Positions 30,820 to 38,637 of a stretch of DNA of 64,000 nt are shown in pieces. The DNA comes from Hymenobacter lucidus (lineage in GTDB: Bacteria > Bacteroidota > Bacteroidia > Cytophagales > Hymenobacteraceae). The DNA lies in assembly GCF_020447265.1 (NCBI RefSeq), contig NZ_JAJADR010000003.1:608315-672314 (forward strand). The letters run 5' to 3'. The notes under the pieces were generated by a model. That model did no database searches. It was given only the letters and a program-made list of their open reading frames with translations, and was not told where the DNA came from. Positions within the stretch are counted from its first letter, which is position 1; the number at the start of each line of letters is the position of its first letter. The position numbers were made by a program, and so were the translations under genes.

Positions 30820-31506
30820 TTACTGGTCGTAGCGGAAGTGCTGCTGGGAGAATAGCTTGCGCTTGAAACGGGCGGTTTTGTACAGGTCGCCGAGGAAGAG
30901 CTTGACGCGCCCATAGAAGATGGGGCCGTCGAGGGCTTCGTCGAGGCTACTTTGTACGAAGAGCGTTTCGCGCCAGCCTGCCCCGGCTCCGATACCGAAC
31001 CAGGGAAACACCCGGAAGTGGCCCGATACGGAAGGCTCAATCAGCCACACCGTCGACTTGGCATCCTTGCTTTTGTTGCCGTTAGGCTGCTCGAAGCTGG
31101 TAAAGAAACGGCCCCCACCCAGCTGCAGCGGCGCACTCATTTCCCAACGGTTAGTTCGGATAAACATGTACTCGACGTAGGCCGCCGCGTAGCGGAAGCG
31201 TAGCTCGGCCGTGGTGCCGGACGGATAGCCGAAAGGCACCACTTCCTGCGACGGAATGCCATTGCTGAGCAGGTAGCCCCCGGCCCCGGCCCGCAGCCGG
31301 CCCCGCCACTCCACGGCCAGCTTTAGCCCATTAATTCCCACGAGCTGCCCATCCAGAATCGAGTAGCGGTTGTCGAACTGAAACACAATGCGCCGGTGGG
31401 CTGTGCGCACCCGCGACGAATCGGTGGGGTCGTTGGCCTGTGCGGCCTGCGGTAACACCCAGGCTAGTGCAGAGAGCAACAGCCAACTTTTCCACGCGTG
31501 ATTCAC
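30820..31506 (-). CDS. Hypothetical exported outer-membrane-like beta-barrel protein
   Basis: A 228-residue protein. I chose the GTG at 31506, which opens a signal peptide (WKSWLLLSALAWVLPQAAQA); the upstream in-frame ATG would add 21 unlikely residues. The mature chain alternates aromatic and polar residues (RYAAAYVEYMFIRTNRWEM, FPWFGIGAGAGWRETLF, IFYGRVKLFLGDLYK), the pattern of a small outer-membrane beta barrel. No family recognised. Transcribed leftward, opposite to the next gene. Confidence 0.6.
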   Translation of the reverse strand: MNHAWKSWLLLSALAWVLPQAAQANDPTDSSRVRTAHRRIVFQFDNRYSILDGQLVGINGLKLAVEWRGRLRAGAGGYLLSNGIPSQEVVPFGYPSGTTAELRFRYAAAYVEYMFIRTNRWEMSAPLQLGGGRFFTSFEQPNGNKSKDAKSTVWLIEPSVSGHFRVFPWFGIGAGAGWRETLFVQSSLDEALDGPIFYGRVKLFLGDLYKTARFKRKLFSQQHFRYDQ

Positions 31507-31677
31507 GAGCCAAAGGTACGAAAGGCAGCCGGGGAGTTGCACGGGCACCGGCCGCGCCCCACGGCTCACCCAATTAGTTCGGCCAGTTCACCACCGGCCC
31601 GGGCGGTTTCACCCAGTTTACGGCTGGATAACCGCCGGCCTTTCCGGAAGTTTGGGCACTAATCTACTTCACTCGTC

Positions 31678-32139
31678 ATGGCCCTTTCTCCCGACTCCCT
31701 TTTCCAGCTGGCCAGCACGCTGGTACTGCCCGGCTGGCTACTGCTGGTTTTTGCGCCGCGCTGGCGCGTTACGCGCTGGGTGGTGGGCAGCGGCGCGCTG
31801 CCCGTGCTGCTGGCCGTGCTCTACGCGGGCTGCATCGGCTGGCATTACTTCGGCAGCGGCCAGCAGGCCCAGAGCGGCTTTGGCTCGTTGGCCGAAGTAG
31901 CGGCCTTGTTTCAGGACCCGTGGGCACTGCTGGCTGGCTGGGTGCACTACTTGTGTTTCGACCTAGCACTGGGGGCCTGGGCCTGCCGCGACGCGCAGCG
32001 CCGGGGCGTGCCGCACTGGCTGGTAGTACCGGTGCTGCTGCTCACGTTTATGCTGGGGCCCATCGGCTTTTTGCTCTACCACCTGCTACGCCGCGCCTGG
32101 CCGCTGGCGGCGGCTCCCGTACCGGTGGCCCTGGCTTGA
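31678..32139 (+). CDS. ABA4-like family membrane protein (DUF4281)
   Basis: A 153-residue protein with four membrane spans (about 10-28, 36-56, 85-105, 115-138). The motif WVHYLCFDLALGAWACRDAQRRGVPH is diagnostic of the ABA4-like/DUF4281 family. The plant member acts in neoxanthin synthesis; bacterial function is unknown, though a pigment-related role would suit a pigmented Hymenobacter. No carotenoid genes lie next to it. Confidence 0.75.
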   Translation: MALSPDSLFQLASTLVLPGWLLLVFAPRWRVTRWVVGSGALPVLLAVLYAGCIGWHYFGSGQQAQSGFGSLAEVAALFQDPWALLAGWVHYLCFDLALGAWACRDAQRRGVPHWLVVPVLLLTFMLGPIGFLLYHLLRRAWPLAAAPVPVALA

Positions 32140-32185
32140 TTTTCCGATCTTCTTACTTCTCCTCCGCTGCACTATAAAAACGCTC

Positions 32186-33040
32186 GTGCTACCTGCCTTG
32201 TCACAGTCTAAGCCCCAGTCCACTACCGCCGAAGCGTCTGGCAACCCGGTACGGCAGTTGCTCACGGTGCTGCACCGCAGCAGCCCTATTCTGTCGTGGG
32301 CGGGGTGGTTGCACATGCCGCTGGTAGTGCTGGCCCTGCTGCTGCTGCCCTTCGACGACCGGCTGGTGCTGGGGCTGCACGTGTGGTTTAAGCCGCTCAA
32401 GTTTGCCCTCTCCGATATTATCTACGTCTGGACGCTGGGCTGGCTGCTGGCCGATTTGCCTGCGGCCGCCCAGCGGGCCGTGCGCCGCATCAGCTGGGGC
32501 GTGGGCATCAGCATCATGGTCGAAATCCTGGTCATCTTTCTGCAGGCCGCCCGGGGTACTACCTCCCATTTCAACATCGGTACGGCGCTGGATGGGCTGC
32601 TGTTCAGCACGATGGGCATTTTCATTATGCTCAACACGGTCCTGCTGATGTGGGCGCTGGGGCTGATGCTGCGCCACCGACCTTTTGGCCCCGAGGCCTA
32701 CGTGTGGGGTATGCGCCTGGGTGTGGTGCTGTTTCTGGTAGGCAGCGCCGTGGGTGGCAGCATGATTCATCACCTGGGCCACACCGTGGGCGGGGCCGAT
32801 GGCGGCCCGGGCCTGCCCGGCCTGGGCTGGAGCACCCGCCACGGCGACTTACGGGCCGCCCACTTCCTGGGCTTGCACGCCCTGCAGGCCCTGCCCCTGT
32901 TCGGCTGGCTGCTCACGCGCTATTTTCCCCAGCTCCAGAATCGGGGGCAGGCCGTCGGCATCACGCTTTTCGCGCTGCTCTATACCAGCGGCGTGGCTTG
33001 GCTCTACTGGCACGCCATGCAGGGCCTACCGCTCTTCTAA
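32186..33040 (+). CDS. Conserved multi-pass membrane protein, unknown function
   Basis: A 284-residue protein with about seven membrane spans starting near residue 40. Several conserved-looking motifs face the membrane (HVWFKPLKFALSDIIYVWTLGW, RGTTSHFN, MIHHLGHTVGG, DLRAAHFLGLHALQALP). The many membrane histidines suggest metal or haem binding, without proof. The start is GTG at 32186; a later start is possible because the first 30 residues are not conserved-looking. It follows the ABA4-like gene by 46 bases and precedes a DUF2867 gene by 36, so the three may form an operon. Confidence 0.65.
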   Translation: MLPALSQSKPQSTTAEASGNPVRQLLTVLHRSSPILSWAGWLHMPLVVLALLLLPFDDRLVLGLHVWFKPLKFALSDIIYVWTLGWLLADLPAAAQRAVRRISWGVGISIMVEILVIFLQAARGTTSHFNIGTALDGLLFSTMGIFIMLNTVLLMWALGLMLRHRPFGPEAYVWGMRLGVVLFLVGSAVGGSMIHHLGHTVGGADGGPGLPGLGWSTRHGDLRAAHFLGLHALQALPLFGWLLTRYFPQLQNRGQAVGITLFALLYTSGVAWLYWHAMQGLPLF

Positions 33041-33076
33041 TGGGTATTCTCACCCGCCATTTTGCATCTTGTTGCT

Positions 33077-33616
33077 ATGTCTAAAATAAAGGTTGTGGCC
33101 GTAGCCCTGCCGGCGGCCAGCGCTCTGGCGGCCACCACCGCCCCAGCCAACTATTCCGATGCCTATCAGGTTGCGTTACCAGCCTCGGCTGCTCACCAGG
33201 CCGCCGACGCAACCTGGCTGCTATTCGGGCACGCCCCGGCCTGGGTGCAGCACCTGATGCAGCTGCGCGACTCGCTGGTGCGCCCCTTCCGCCTGAAAAC
33301 TTCTCCACCGGCGACGCCCCGGCCCGATGGCCAGCGGCTGGTGCCCGGAAGCCGCCTTGGTCCGTTCCAGGTTTTCTCCGTGGCACCACACGAGGTGATT
33401 CTGGGTCAGGATGACCGTCACCTCGATTTCCGGGTGTCGGTGCTGCTTACTCCAAGCGGGCCGGCAACCGTTGGGGTGGTATCGACAGTGGTATGGTTTC
33501 ATAACTGGTTCGGGCGCGGCTATTTTGCCGTGGTGCGGCCCTTGCACCGGCTGGTAGTACCGGCCCTGCTGCGCAATGCGTTGCGGCAAGTACCCGGACA
33601 CTCGGCGGCCCGTTAA
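33077..33616 (+). CDS. DUF2867 domain-containing protein
   Basis: A 179-residue protein. The DUF2867 core spans about residues 25-172: DAYQVALPA, VRPFRLKT, GSRLGPFQVFSVAPHEVILGQDDRHLDFRVSVLL and WFHNWFGRGYFAVVRPLHRLVVPALLR. The fold is a START-like or polyketide-cyclase-like helix grip; members bind unknown small ligands. Start ATG 33077 avoids a short in-frame extension. Probably co-transcribed with the preceding membrane protein. Confidence 0.72.
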   Translation: MSKIKVVAVALPAASALAATTAPANYSDAYQVALPASAAHQAADATWLLFGHAPAWVQHLMQLRDSLVRPFRLKTSPPATPRPDGQRLVPGSRLGPFQVFSVAPHEVILGQDDRHLDFRVSVLLTPSGPATVGVVSTVVWFHNWFGRGYFAVVRPLHRLVVPALLRNALRQVPGHSAAR

Positions 33617-33669
33617 TCTTTGGTCCCCGGCGCGACATTCATCGGGGCCGGGTGCATCTTTACCCTCGT

Positions 33670-34689
33670 ATGAAAGACCGTCGCCTCCGCTTGCTGGGAA
33701 TCCCGGTACTGGCTCTGCTCATTGCCCTGCTCACGCTGGAAGACCTACGCACGCTGCTGAAGCCGGAAATACTGCTGGTTCACTTGGCTATTTCGCTGCT
33801 GTTTACGGCTACACTCTGGCTGGGCACGCGCGCTATCTGGGCCGGGTTTCTGCGGCGCTACCCCCGCGTGGAGCAAACCCGCCGCCGGCTGTGGCTGATG
33901 GCCGCCACCTGCCTGCTGTATACGGCCGGGGCTACTATCCTACTGGTGGCCTTTATGCACCAGCTGATGCCGCCCTATTTTTCCCTGGCTCCGCGCGACC
34001 TGCTGACCCAGATTACCTTCAACCTGATTCCGACGGTGCTGGTGCTGATGCTCTACGAAAGCATCCACTTTTTTGAGGAGTGGGAGCACAACGTGCGCCG
34101 GGCCGAGCAGCTGGCTCGCACCGGGGTGCAAAGTCAGCTCGAAGCCCTACAAAACCAGCTCGACCCGCACTTCCTCTTCAATAGCCTCAACACACTCTCA
34201 GCCCTCATCGACGAAACCAACGCGCCGGCCCAGGAGTTCGTGGCCCAGCTAGCCGATGTGTACCGCTACGTGCTGTTGAGCCGGGAAAAAGCCACGGTAC
34301 CGCTGGCCGAGGAGCTGGCTTTCGTGGACACCTACATTGCCCTGCAAAAAACCCGTTTCCGCGACAATCTGCAGGTTTCCCAGCACATTCCGCCCCACCT
34401 ATTCAGCCGGCACGTGGCCCCGCTGAGCGTGCAGTTGCTGGTCGAAAACGCGCTGAAGCACAACGTGGTGAGCCGGGAGCATCCGCTAAGTGTAAGCATT
34501 ACCGCCGACGAGGCCCGCGGCTATATCCGGGTGCAGAACTCGTTTCGGCCGCGGGCCGCGGGCCTGGGGCCCAGCACCGGCCTGGGCCTGCAGAACACCC
34601 GCCACCGCTACGAGCTGCTGCAGGCGCCGCTGCCGGTCCGCATCGAGCCTACCGCCACTACCTTTACCGTCTACCTGCCCCTTTTATGA
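33670..34689 (+). CDS. LytS/YehU-type sensor histidine kinase
   Basis: A 339-residue membrane kinase. Four membrane spans cover about residues 8-145, then the His_kinase domain with H167 in QLDPHFLFNSLNTL and the ATPase domain with N260 in LLVENALKHN and the glycine motif GLGLQNTRHRYELL. No periplasmic ligand domain, as usual for this Bacteroidota type. It should phosphorylate the LytTR regulator encoded next (91 bases downstream, across a GTTGTCAG inverted array). Confidence 0.9.
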   Translation: MKDRRLRLLGIPVLALLIALLTLEDLRTLLKPEILLVHLAISLLFTATLWLGTRAIWAGFLRRYPRVEQTRRRLWLMAATCLLYTAGATILLVAFMHQLMPPYFSLAPRDLLTQITFNLIPTVLVLMLYESIHFFEEWEHNVRRAEQLARTGVQSQLEALQNQLDPHFLFNSLNTLSALIDETNAPAQEFVAQLADVYRYVLLSREKATVPLAEELAFVDTYIALQKTRFRDNLQVSQHIPPHLFSRHVAPLSVQLLVENALKHNVVSREHPLSVSITADEARGYIRVQNSFRPRAAGLGPSTGLGLQNTRHRYELLQAPLPVRIEPTATTFTVYLPLL

Positions 34690-34690
34690 T

Positions 34691-34774
34691 GGGTTGTTGT
34701 CAGTTGATAGTTGTCAGTTGTTAGTTCGTGCTGACAACTGACAACTATCAACTGACAACTATCAACTGACAACC
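34691..34774. repeat. Inverted array of GTTGTCAGTTGATA words
   Basis: The left arm (34693-34724) reiterates GTTGTCAGTTGATA; the right arm (34731-34773) reiterates its complement TATCAACTGACAAC. At least 24 bases pair perfectly. It begins two bases after the kinase stop and ends six bases before the regulator ATG. Confidence 0.75.
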
Positions 34775-34779
34775 AAACC

Positions 34780-35538
34780 ATGACCGTACTGCTGCTCGAA
34801 GACGAGTATCCGGCCGCCGAGCGGCTCCAGCGCCTACTGCTGCAGGCCGCGCCCGAAGCCCGCGTGGCCGCCGTGCTCGACAGCGTAGCCGGGGCCGTGG
34901 CCTGGCTTACCGACAACCCGGCGCCCGACCTCATCATCTCCGATATTCAGCTCGCCGACGGCCTCAGCCTCGACGTCTTCGACCAGCTTATCGTGCGCAG
35001 TCCGGTCATTTTTGCCACGGCCTACGATGCGTATGCCCTGCGCGCGTTCAAGGCCAACAGCATCGATTATCTACTCAAGCCCATCAAGCTAGCCGAGCTA
35101 CAGACGGCCCTGGCCAAGCTGCGCGAGTGGCATACGGCCCCGGCGCCGGCCCGGCAGCTCGAGAGCCTGCGCGACAGTTTGCCCCGGGCCGAACGGCAGT
35201 ACAAAACCCGCTTTCTGGTGCGCAGCGGCGAGCAGCTGTTGCCCCTGCCCGCCGCGGCCGTAGCCTGGTTTCAGAGCCGCCACGAAGTAACTACGCTGGT
35301 AGCCACCGACGGCCGCCGCTTCGTGGTCGACTACACGCTCGAGCAGTTGGAAAGCTTGCTGGAGCCGGGGCAGTTTTTCCGACTCAACCGCCAGTTCATT
35401 GCCCACCTACAGGCCGTGCAGCGCCTGCACCCGCACTTCAACGGCAAGCTCAAGCTCGACCTCACGCCCCCGCCCAGTGAGGAAGTGCTGATCAGCAAGG
35501 AAAAAGCCGGCGCGTTTAAGCAGTGGCTGGAGAGCTAA
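34780..35538 (+). CDS. LytTR family response regulator
   Basis: A 252-residue regulator. The receiver domain (residues 1-118) has the acidic pair E7/D8, phospho-acceptor D55 (ISDIQLADG), T79 in FATAYDAYALRAF and K in LLKPIK. The C-terminal LytTR DNA-binding domain (about 142-250) shows FLVRSGEQLLPLP, FQSRHEVTTLV, TLEQLESLLEPGQFFRLNR and ISKEKAGAFKQWL. Partner of the kinase just upstream. Convergent with a second LytTR gene. Confidence 0.93.
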   Translation: MTVLLLEDEYPAAERLQRLLLQAAPEARVAAVLDSVAGAVAWLTDNPAPDLIISDIQLADGLSLDVFDQLIVRSPVIFATAYDAYALRAFKANSIDYLLKPIKLAELQTALAKLREWHTAPAPARQLESLRDSLPRAERQYKTRFLVRSGEQLLPLPAAAVAWFQSRHEVTTLVATDGRRFVVDYTLEQLESLLEPGQFFRLNRQFIAHLQAVQRLHPHFNGKLKLDLTPPPSEEVLISKEKAGAFKQWLES

Positions 35539-35568
35539 TGTGGGAAATGTGGTTGAATGTGGGTAATG

Positions 35569-35650
35569 TGTCATTGCGAGGAGGGACGACGAAGCAATCC
35601 GTCCTCTGCGCAGAGGACGGATTGCTTCGTCGTCCCTCCTCGCAATGACA
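35569..35650. repeat. Perfect 82-bp palindrome, TCATTGCGAGG family
   Basis: Two 41-base arms (35569-35609 and 35610-35650) are perfectly complementary with no loop; the ends are TGTCATTGCGAGG and CCTCGCAATGACA and the centre CCTCTGC/GCAGAGG. Flanking it are AATGTGG words on the left (35539-35568) and CACATT words on the right (35661-35692). It fills the gap between two convergent LytTR regulator genes. Confidence 0.85.
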
Positions 35651-35689
35651 ACCGATTAGCACATCAGCACATTACTCACATTCCCCACA

Positions 35690-36469
35690 TTATCTTTCCA
35701 GCCATGCCCTGAATGCCGGAACCCGCTCACGGCTGATGAGCACGTCGCCTTCGGGGGCAGCGGGGGTCAGCACGGTTTTCAAGCGGCTGTTGGTGTAGTG
35801 AATAATGTCCTGGATAGCGTCGTGCTGGGCAAAATAGGCGCGGTTCAGGCGGAAAAACTGGCGCGGGTCGAGGAGCTTTTCCAGCTGCTCCAGCGTCTGG
35901 TCGATAACGAAGCGGCGGTTTTCGCGGGTTTGCAGGAAGGTGGCTTTTTCGAGGCTGAAAAAGTAGCTGATACTTTCCACCGGAATGACTTTCAGATGCT
36001 CGCCCACTTTCACTACAAACTGCTTCTTATACTGATTCTGGGGCTGTAGCTGCTGCAACACCTGGCTCAGCAGCGCCGAGTCGATGGAGGGCGCAGGAGC
36101 CGTGGCCGCGCCGCGCAACGCCTGCAGCTTGTGCAAGGCGGCCTGCAGCTCCTCCTCGTCGATAGGCTTGAGCAGATAGTCGATGCTGTTAACTTTAAAG
36201 GCGCGTAGCGCATACGCATCGTAGGCCGTGGTGAAGATAACCGGGCAGCGCACATCGGCCTTTTCGAACAGCTCGAAGCTGAGCCCATCCGAAAGGTGAA
36301 TATCCAGAAACAGCACATCGGGCGGGGTGGTAGCCGTTTGGAGCAGCACCACAGCGGCTTCCACCGAATCGGCGGTGGCGCGCACCGCTACCGGTGGGTT
36401 CTGGCGGCGCAGCAGCTCAGTGAGCCGGCGGGCCGCCAGCGGCTCGTCTTCAATTACAAAAGCATTCAT
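35690..36469 (-). CDS. LytTR family response regulator
   Basis: A 259-residue regulator. Receiver residues: E7/D8, phospho-acceptor D56 in FLDIHLSDG, T80 in FTTAYDAYALRAF and K in LLKPID. LytTR domain (about 148-258): FVVKVGEHLKVIPVES, FFSLEKATFL, TLEQLEKLLDPRQFFRLNRAYF and ISRERVPAFRAWL. Cognate kinase at 36758-37849, separated by a very long hairpin element. Similar in design to the other LytTR regulator in the window but clearly diverged. Confidence 0.93.
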   Translation of the reverse strand: MNAFVIEDEPLAARRLTELLRRQNPPVAVRATADSVEAAVVLLQTATTPPDVLFLDIHLSDGLSFELFEKADVRCPVIFTTAYDAYALRAFKVNSIDYLLKPIDEEELQAALHKLQALRGAATAPAPSIDSALLSQVLQQLQPQNQYKKQFVVKVGEHLKVIPVESISYFFSLEKATFLQTRENRRFVIDQTLEQLEKLLDPRQFFRLNRAYFAQHDAIQDIIHYTNSRLKTVLTPAAPEGDVLISRERVPAFRAWLER

Positions 36470-36483
36470 ATTTCGAATGTGCG

Positions 36484-36746
36484 AATGTGGTGGAATGTGC
36501 TAAAATTAATGTGGGGGAAATGTGGAGAATGTGTCATTGCGAGGCGCAGCCGAAGCAATCCGTCCTCTCAAATGTGCCGCGCTTCCTTATATAGAAAGCC
36601 CTTTAGTATTCGTGTAGTAAAGAGCTTTCTGGTAAAAGAGTATGTCGTACTGCGCAAAGGACGGATTGCTTCGGCCTTCGGCCTCGCAATGACACATTCC
36701 TAACATTCTCCACATTTCCCCCACATTCAGCACATTCCACCACATT
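36484..36746. repeat. Nested 263-bp inverted-repeat element between kinase and regulator
   Basis: Outer arms AATGTGGTGGAATGTGCT (36484-36501) and AGCACATTCCACCACATT (36729-36746) pair perfectly; the next 25 bases (36508-36532 with 36703-36727) also pair perfectly. Inside follow GTGTCATTGCGAGGC / GCCTCGCAATGACAC and GAAGCAATCCGTCCT / AGGACGGATTGCTTC, and in the centre an AGAAAGC...GCTTTCT hairpin. It starts 15 bases upstream of the regulator ATG and ends 12 bases after the kinase stop on the minus strand. Confidence 0.85.
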
Positions 36747-36757
36747 TGCACAGTAGC

Positions 36758-37849
36758 TTACCGCTCCATCTCCAGCACCGGCAAGGTTACGACGAATTCG
36801 GCTTCGGTGCGGGCTACCACGATGGGCTCGGCGGTGAGGTGGCCGTAGCGGGCCGTCAGGTTGGGTAGGCCGATACCCATCGACTCGTCGGGGCCGAGGC
36901 GGCGCAGGCGCAGCGTGTTGCGCACGGTCAGGGTTTTGGCGGCGCAGTCGAGGGCAATGCGCAGGTGCATGGGCTGGCTGACGCTGGCCGCGTTGTGCTT
37001 CAGGGCATTTTCCAGCAGCAGCTGCAAGCTCAGAGGCGGCACCACGAAGTGCGCGGGCACGTCGGCGGCGGTGGGCAGCTCAACCTGCAGGGCCTCGCCG
37101 TAGCGGATGTTCTGCAGGAACAGGTAAGATTTGGCAAATTCCAGCTCGTCGGCCAGTGGTACTACTTCGCGCTGCCGGGCATCGAGCACGTACCGGTACA
37201 CCTGAGAAAGCTGCCGGATAAAGCGCACGGCCAGCTTGGGCTCCTCCTCCACCAGGGAAGTCAGCGCGTTCAGGGCATTGAACATAAAGTGCGGATCGAG
37301 CTGCTGGCGCAACGACTCGGTTTCGGCCTGGGCCATTTCCCGCTGCAGCCGCTCGTTGCGCACCAAGGCCTCGCGCCAGCCTAGCAAAAACGAGCGACTG
37401 TGCATAAACATGGAGCAGATAACGGTGATGACCAGCGGAAAAATGTAGCCATCGATGTACTTGGCCGACACCAGTTGCCGCACATCCTGGTGGCGGTAGA
37501 GAATGTAGCCCAGCCGCACTACCACAATAACGCCCAGCGACCCGACCAGCGACACCAGTATCGTGAGCACCAAGCGCTTGGCCGGGGCTTGCTTCCAGCC
37601 CACGTACTTATCGAGCCAGTCGACGGAGTAGCCGTTGGCCAGCCACAAACCCGTGGTGTAGAGCGCCGTGAGCAGGAAGTTGATGAACATATCCTGCGGA
37701 TTATCCAGGCAGCGCAGGCAGGTAAGCAGGCTGATGGAGGCCGAAACGCCGAGCAGAATCAGAAGTAGCCGCAGCCACGGCCGGGCCCGTAGGGGTGGGA
37801 TGGTAGGAGCACGCTGGGACGACATGGGGTGAGTGCTGGGGCTAGGCAT
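36758..37849 (-). CDS. LytS/YehU-type sensor histidine kinase
   Basis: A 363-residue membrane kinase with four spans (about 26-45, 57-74, 92-116, 134-156), H187 in QLDPHFMFNALNAL, an ATPase N-box LLLENALKHN and a glycine motif MGIGLPNLTARYG. The ATG at 37849 (MPSPSTHPMSS) or 37825 (MSSQRAP) is likely; the frame is open for another 157 codons upstream but that part lies inside the next gene in another frame. Partner of the LytTR regulator at 35690-36469. Confidence 0.9.
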   Translation of the reverse strand: MPSPSTHPMSSQRAPTIPPLRARPWLRLLLILLGVSASISLLTCLRCLDNPQDMFINFLLTALYTTGLWLANGYSVDWLDKYVGWKQAPAKRLVLTILVSLVGSLGVIVVVRLGYILYRHQDVRQLVSAKYIDGYIFPLVITVICSMFMHSRSFLLGWREALVRNERLQREMAQAETESLRQQLDPHFMFNALNALTSLVEEEPKLAVRFIRQLSQVYRYVLDARQREVVPLADELEFAKSYLFLQNIRYGEALQVELPTAADVPAHFVVPPLSLQLLLENALKHNAASVSQPMHLRIALDCAAKTLTVRNTLRLRRLGPDESMGIGLPNLTARYGHLTAEPIVVARTEAEFVVTLPVLEMER

Positions 37850-37881
37850 ACGCGGGGAAAGATACGGGCTAAAAACAAGGA

Positions 37882-38553
37882 TCAGGCCGCCGCGCTGCCC
37901 GCCGAAACGCCAGGCCGGACCAATGGCCGCTGCCGGGCATAGTATAATCCGAAGCCCAGAATGAGCATAATTCCCAGCAGTGAGGGGCCAAACTGGCTGT
38001 AGGGCTTGTATTGCGGCAACACGGTGCCTGTAAAAGCCGAAACCAGGGCAAAATAGGCGCTGATCATCTTCCAGAGGTGGTCGTAGCGCCAGAGCGTGCG
38101 GCGCCACAAGGCCAGAAAGCGGAAGCGGGCCAGGTCGTAAATGGTCATCACGACCAGCGCGCCCAGCGTGGAGTAGATGATGCCCGGCGTCCAGACCAGC
38201 TCGATAACCCGCAGGCCCGCCACCAGCCCCACACTGCTCACCAGAAAGCCGGCCGCCACCCAGCCATCTAGCGGCGCGGGGCCGGTAGCCCGCCGCCGCA
38301 CCGCCCGAAACCCCGACCACGCCTGGTACACACTCAGCAGCACGATGCCCACCAGATAGCCCCGGAAGTTGAACACGGCCAAACCCAGCACCGCCGTGAG
38401 CAGCACGCCGGCCGTTGCCAGCAGAAACCAGCGCCCGAAGCGCCGGTGCCCCGCGCCGCCCTTACGCCCCAGCATCGGCACCAAGCCCAGCAGCATAGCC
38501 AGCGTACCGCACACGATGTGCAGACCGATATTGAGCTGGTGCAGCAGTTCCAT
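37882..38553 (-). CDS. DUF2306-like membrane protein
   Basis: A 223-residue protein with about six membrane spans. The N-terminal half (HIVCGTLAMLLGLVPMLGRKGGAGHRRFGRWF) has the histidine-glycine pattern of DUF2306 and related small haem-type membrane proteins. It ends 32 bases before the kinase gene and is probably the first gene of a three-gene unit (membrane protein, kinase, regulator), so it could take part in sensing. Function unknown. Confidence 0.7.
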   Translation of the reverse strand: MELLHQLNIGLHIVCGTLAMLLGLVPMLGRKGGAGHRRFGRWFLLATAGVLLTAVLGLAVFNFRGYLVGIVLLSVYQAWSGFRAVRRRATGPAPLDGWVAAGFLVSSVGLVAGLRVIELVWTPGIIYSTLGALVVMTIYDLARFRFLALWRRTLWRYDHLWKMISAYFALVSAFTGTVLPQYKPYSQFGPSLLGIMLILGFGLYYARQRPLVRPGVSAGSAAA

Positions 38554-38590
38554 AATAAGCAGAAGATAAGCAGAACGGGTATAGCGGCAA

Positions 38591-38630
38591 ACCGGAGGCT
38601 CCTTCCTTTTTCCAGGAGAGAACCTCCGGT
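38591..38630 (-). terminator. Candidate terminator hairpin
   Basis: Stem ACCGGAGG / CCTCCGGT with an imperfect inner stem, just downstream of the TPR-like gene on the minus strand. The T-run is short. Confidence 0.45.
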
Positions 38631-38637
38631 CTGCTAT

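Noticed and set aside
34691..34774. CRISPR array
   Set aside because: Repeated words are contiguous and inverted, without unique spacers of constant length, and no cas genes are near.
37850..38320. Extension of the sensor kinase frame upstream of 37849
   Set aside because: The added 157 codons overlap the DUF2306-like gene in another frame and have no kinase or membrane character.
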